Shown piece by piece: positions 7,477 through 9,156 of a stretch of 9,156 nucleotides of DNA. Origin of the DNA: Anaerolineales bacterium UBA5069. GTDB taxonomy: Bacteria > Chloroflexota > Anaerolineae > Caldilineales > Caldilineaceae. A program made the position numbers and the translations under genes. The DNA lies in NCBI GenBank assembly GCA_002415895.1, contig DIAV01000139.1:5172-14327 (forward strand), given 5' to 3'. The notes under the pieces were generated by a model. The model saw nothing but the letters and a program-made list of their open reading frames with translations, had not been told where the DNA came from and did no database searches. How positions within the stretch are numbered: the first letter of the stretch is position 1; every line of letters begins with the position of its first letter.

Positions 7477-8225
7477 GGCTGCCCCTTGCGGCCTGTGGCT
7501 GTCTGGCGTGCCTGGGGTGATTGCGCTGCTTCGGGCGCAAAGCGATATCCCACGCCGAACACAGTCTCAATCAGGCGCGGGCGGCGCGGCTCTTCCTCCA
7601 CCTTGCGGCGCAGGTTCTTGATATGGCTGTCCACTGTGCGCTCAAGGCTTTCGCTCTCTTCGCCCAGCGCATCGGCCAGAATCTGGCCGCGGGTAAAGGC
7701 CCGGCCAGGCGCGCGCATGAGCAGATGCAGCACGTCGAACTCGCTGCGTGTCAGCGTCAAGGGCTTGCCGGCGCGCGTCACAACGTGTGCGGTTGGATCC
7801 AGCATAATGGTGTGCAGCGTAATCGGCGGTTCGGCCAGGGGCGGCGCGTCGGCGCTGTGGGCGCGCCGCAAAATGGCCTTGACGCGCGCCGTAATTTCGC
7901 GCGGGTTAAAGGGCTTGGTCACGTAATCATCGGCGCCCAACTCGAGACCCACAATGCGGTCGATTTCGTCGACGCGCGCCGTGAGCATAAGAATGGGCGT
8001 GGCCGCAATTGTGGGGTCGCTGCGCACAATGCGCGTCATCTCAAGCCCATCCAGTTGGGGCAGCATGAGATCGAGCACCACGAGGTCGGGGCGTTCGGCG
8101 CGCAGGAGGTGGAGGGCGGCGTTGCCATCGCCGGCAGTGAGCACGCTGAAGCCCTCCTGCTCGAGGTAGCTGCGCACCAGGCGCACAATCTGGGGGTCAT
8201 CGTCAACAACAAGGATGCGGGCCAT
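7473..8225 (-). CDS. OmpR/PhoB-family two-component response regulator
   Basis: A 250-residue DNA-binding regulator. The receiver domain (about 1-120) has acidic residues D8-D10, phospho-acceptor D52 in VVLDLMLPQLDG, T82 and K104 (YVTKPF). A winged-helix domain of OmpR/PhoB type covers about 135-230: LTRSEFDVLHLLM, the recognition helix near ERTVDSHIKNLRRKVE, and the wing ending VFGVGYRFA. The tail (231-250) is an unstructured Gln/Arg/Gly-rich extension. The stop overlaps the start of the sensor kinase by four bases, the standard pairing of regulator and cognate kinase. There is no strong Shine-Dalgarno before the ATG at 8225. A strong hairpin (8270-8342) separates it from the upstream secreted-protein gene and may lower expression relative to that gene. 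The three 11-bp-spaced repeats at 8959-8987 are a likely binding site for this protein. Confidence 0.95.
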   Translation of the reverse strand: MARILVVDDDPQIVRLVRSYLEQEGFSVLTAGDGNAALHLLRAERPDLVVLDLMLPQLDGLEMTRIVRSDPTIAATPILMLTARVDEIDRIVGLELGADDYVTKPFNPREITARVKAILRRAHSADAPPLAEPPITLHTIMLDPTAHVVTRAGKPLTLTRSEFDVLHLLMRAPGRAFTRGQILADALGEESESLERTVDSHIKNLRRKVEEEPRRPRLIETVFGVGYRFAPEAAQSPQARQTATGRKGQP

Positions 8226-8269
8226 GGGGCCATCTTAGTCCAGGCTGGACGCAAAGGAAAACAGGACCC

Positions 8270-8342
8270 TCTTGACGCAAGGTCGCAAGGTCGCAGGATG
8301 GGCAATCTTCCCACCCAGCGACCTTGCGACCTTGCGTCAAGA
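8270..8342. repeat. 25-bp perfect inverted repeat between secreted-protein and regulator genes
   Basis: Bases 8270-8294 are an exact reverse complement of 8318-8342, around a 23-nt loop that can form a further short stem (TGGG 8299-8302 with CCCA 8310-8313). Each arm contains an 8-bp tandem (AAGGTCGC twice on the plus strand), so the arm is itself built from a smaller repeat. There is no U-tract on either side, so it is not a textbook intrinsic terminator. It lies 20 bp after the stop of the secreted protein and 44 bp before the regulator start. It could act as a partial terminator, a 3' mRNA stabiliser or a processing site, or be a dispersed repeat copy. Confidence 0.85.
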
Positions 8343-8361
8343 GGTGCAGCTTGCCCTGCGT

Positions 8362-8859
8362 TTACTTGTCGGTGGTGGCATCGCCCTGCATGTGGTCGCA
8401 GACGCCATCGCCGTCGGCATCGGCAAAGCGGGGACCATTGCCCTGATTAAGACCCTGGCCCTGCATACCATGCTGGCCCTGCATCATGCCCTGCATCATG
8501 CCCTGCATCATGCCACGGCCACTGTGCATCATGGCGTGCATACCGCGCATGCCGCCGCGGCCCTGCATGTTGCCCTGGCCCTGGCCGCGCATCATGGCGC
8601 CGGCGTTGTCGCAGACGCCATTGCCGTCGGCGTCAACGAAGTTGTCGCACTGGCCGTCACCGTCGGCATCCATAAACTGGCTGCCCTGGCCTGCACCCTG
8701 GCCTGCACCCTGACCATTGCCTATGGCGTTGCCTTGTGCAGGGACCACAGGGTCCGGTGTGGGCGCGTCCTGTGCCAACGCCGCGCCGGTTGTGAGCAGC
8801 AGCAGCGCCATGGCAACGACCAGAGCGCGCCAGGTGAAAAGAGAGTTGCGATGCTTCAT
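8362..8859 (-). CDS. Secreted Met/Gly/Gln-rich protein with three DADGDGxCD loops
   Basis: A 165-residue exported protein of no family I can name. Residues 1-29 are a clear signal peptide (basic KHR, hydrophobic LVVAMALLLL, cleavage after ALA). The mature part starts with a Pro/Gly/Gln linker, then two adjacent calcium-loop-like motifs, DADGDGQCD (64-72) and DADGNGVCD (76-84). A Met/Gly/Gln/His segment (88-140) includes RGMMQGMMQGMMQG, and a third loop, DADGDGVCD, lies at 147-155. The Asp pattern resembles EF-hand, dockerin or thrombospondin type 3 loops. Each loop has one Cys at the same position, and these are the only cysteines in the mature protein. Met and His clusters of this kind can bind Cu(I) or Ag(I). 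The start at 8859 is set by GGAGG at 8866-8870 and by the signal peptide, although the frame is open to 9108. It is first in a probable operon with the two-component genes. Metal binding is inference. Confidence 0.88.
   Translation of the reverse strand: MKHRNSLFTWRALVVAMALLLLTTGAALAQDAPTPDPVVPAQGNAIGNGQGAGQGAGQGSQFMDADGDGQCDNFVDADGNGVCDNAGAMMRGQGQGNMQGRGGMRGMHAMMHSGRGMMQGMMQGMMQGQHGMQGQGLNQGNGPRFADADGDGVCDHMQGDATTDK
8477..8512 (-). repeat. Three tandem 12-bp repeats inside the Met-rich gene
   Basis: The unit CCCTGCATCATG (plus strand) occurs three times without change at 8477-8488, 8489-8500 and 8501-8512, encoding successive MMQG units. A second, two-copy 12-bp tandem (CCCTGGCCTGCA, 8684-8707) encodes GQGA units of the linker. 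Both keep frame. Identical codons in each unit point to recent slippage, so copy number may vary between strains. Confidence 0.85.
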
Positions 8860-8865
8860 CAGTAT

Positions 8866-8870
8866 CCTCC
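8866..8870 (-). promoter_or_regulatory. Ribosome binding site fixing the secreted-protein start
   Basis: On the minus strand GGAGG lies six bases before the ATG at 8859, which begins a clean signal peptide. The earlier ATG of the same frame at 9108 would add 83 residues without such features and overlap the divergent gene. Confidence 0.85.
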
Positions 8871-8958
8871 GTAGATAGTGGCAAGCCTTGTTTGGACACC
8901 TGGCCTGCCGTTTGTTTGTTGCGATGGCATCACTTTCGCGCGGCAAGGTGCAGATGGG

Positions 8959-8987
8959 GCGGAGAAGATGTGGAGATTGTGTGGAGA
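8959..8987. promoter_or_regulatory. Three 11-bp-spaced direct repeats, likely OmpR-type regulator site
   Basis: On the plus strand GCGGAGA (8959), GTGGAGA (8970) and GTGGAGA (8981) begin exactly 11 bp apart, each pair separated by four bases; on the minus strand they read TCTCCAC, TCTCCAC, TCTCCGC. Heptamers repeated once per helical turn are the layout recognised by tandem dimers of OmpR/PhoB-type regulators. The site lies 100 bp upstream of the secreted-protein start and about 100 bp from the divergent gene start at 9088, so it could serve both. I see no convincing -10/-35 pair on either side. Confidence 0.55.
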
Positions 8988-9087
8988 GTGGGCGGGCGCA
9001 CGGTTGCTGCGCGCACACAGGTGCAATCGAGCGGGAGGTAGGGTAGACTATGCACATTCCACTGCACGTGAACAGGAGACGCTTTCC

Positions 9088-9156
9088 ATGGAGTCGAACA
9101 TTCTCCAACCGCCCGACGAGGCGGCGCCAGTCGCCCTTGTGCCCGACCCGCCCGCA
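9088..9156 (+). CDS. Start of an unidentified divergent gene (partial)
   Basis: An ATG at 9088 opens a frame that stays open for 23 codons to the end of the window. AGGAG at 9074-9078 lies nine bases upstream, a good ribosome site. The visible peptide starts MESNILQPPDEAAPVAL and is rich in Pro, Ala and acidic residues, with no signal peptide yet; such a start often precedes a membrane or multidomain protein, but nothing here identifies it. It diverges from the secreted Met-rich protein gene, and the two share a 228-bp control region containing the 11-bp repeats, so they may be co-regulated. Confidence 0.6.
   Translation, partial: MESNILQPPDEAAPVALVPDPPA

Noticed and set aside
8477..8707. 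Short repeated units suggesting a CRISPR-like array
   Set aside because: The units are 12 bp, directly adjacent, in frame and without unique spacers; they are coding tandem repeats.
8272..8874. A 200-codon plus-strand frame with many His-Ala repeats opposite the Met-rich gene
   Set aside because: The repeats are the antisense image of the MMQG tandem units; the minus strand has a signal peptide, ribosome site and conserved-looking loops, and the plus frame has none of these.
9044..9049. TAGACT as a -10 for the divergent gene at 9088
   Set aside because: No -35 hexamer is found at suitable spacing and there is no extended TG; too weak to report as a promoter.

Overview
This is a GC-rich bacterial window (roughly 60% G+C by eye) with tightly packed genes. 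It holds seven complete protein genes and the first 23 codons of an eighth. No tRNA, rRNA, CRISPR array, transposase or phage gene was seen. The taxonomic signal is weak. Two-component genes of environmental type, a B12-binding-type radical SAM protein, dispersed palindromic repeats of the kind containing CATCCCCGGCCCTTCTCC, and a secreted protein with DADGDGxCD loops together suggest an environmental bacterium. Chloroflexota (Anaerolineae/Caldilineae-like) is my best guess, as inference only.

Left part (1-2796): a NarL/FixJ-type response regulator (90-752) and its HisKA_3-type histidine kinase (777-1835) form a minus-strand operon. It ends at a perfect 21-bp hairpin terminator (1-47) and starts near an extended -10 element (1885-1893). 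A CPBP-family membrane protease (2014-2796, plus) diverges from the operon and is a plausible target or partner.

Middle part (2797-6043): a B12-binding-domain-type radical SAM protein (2823-4556, minus) and an aldo/keto reductase (4958-5968, plus) diverge across a 401-bp gap. That gap contains no gene. It contains a large, almost perfect inverted repeat (arms 4658-4710 and 4754-4806) that looks like an inserted dispersed repeat. A bidirectional terminator (6002-6043) separates the reductase from the next operon.

Right part (6055-9156): read on the minus strand, the order is a secreted Met-rich protein with three Ca-loop-like motifs (8362-8859), a 25-bp perfect inverted repeat, an OmpR-type response regulator (7473-8225) and a HAMP/HisKA sensor kinase (6055-7476). 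The regulator and kinase genes overlap by ATGA. The extracytoplasmic sensor domain carries its own Met-rich stretch (eight Met in 26 residues), similar in composition to the secreted protein. About 100 bp upstream of the secreted-protein gene are three direct repeats with an exact 11-bp period, the layout used by OmpR/PhoB-type regulators. Together these suggest a self-contained sensing module, possibly for Cu(I)/Ag(I) or redox stress, in which the two-component system controls a secreted Met-rich protein. The ligand is inference. A divergent gene beginning at 9088 shares the control region and runs off the window.
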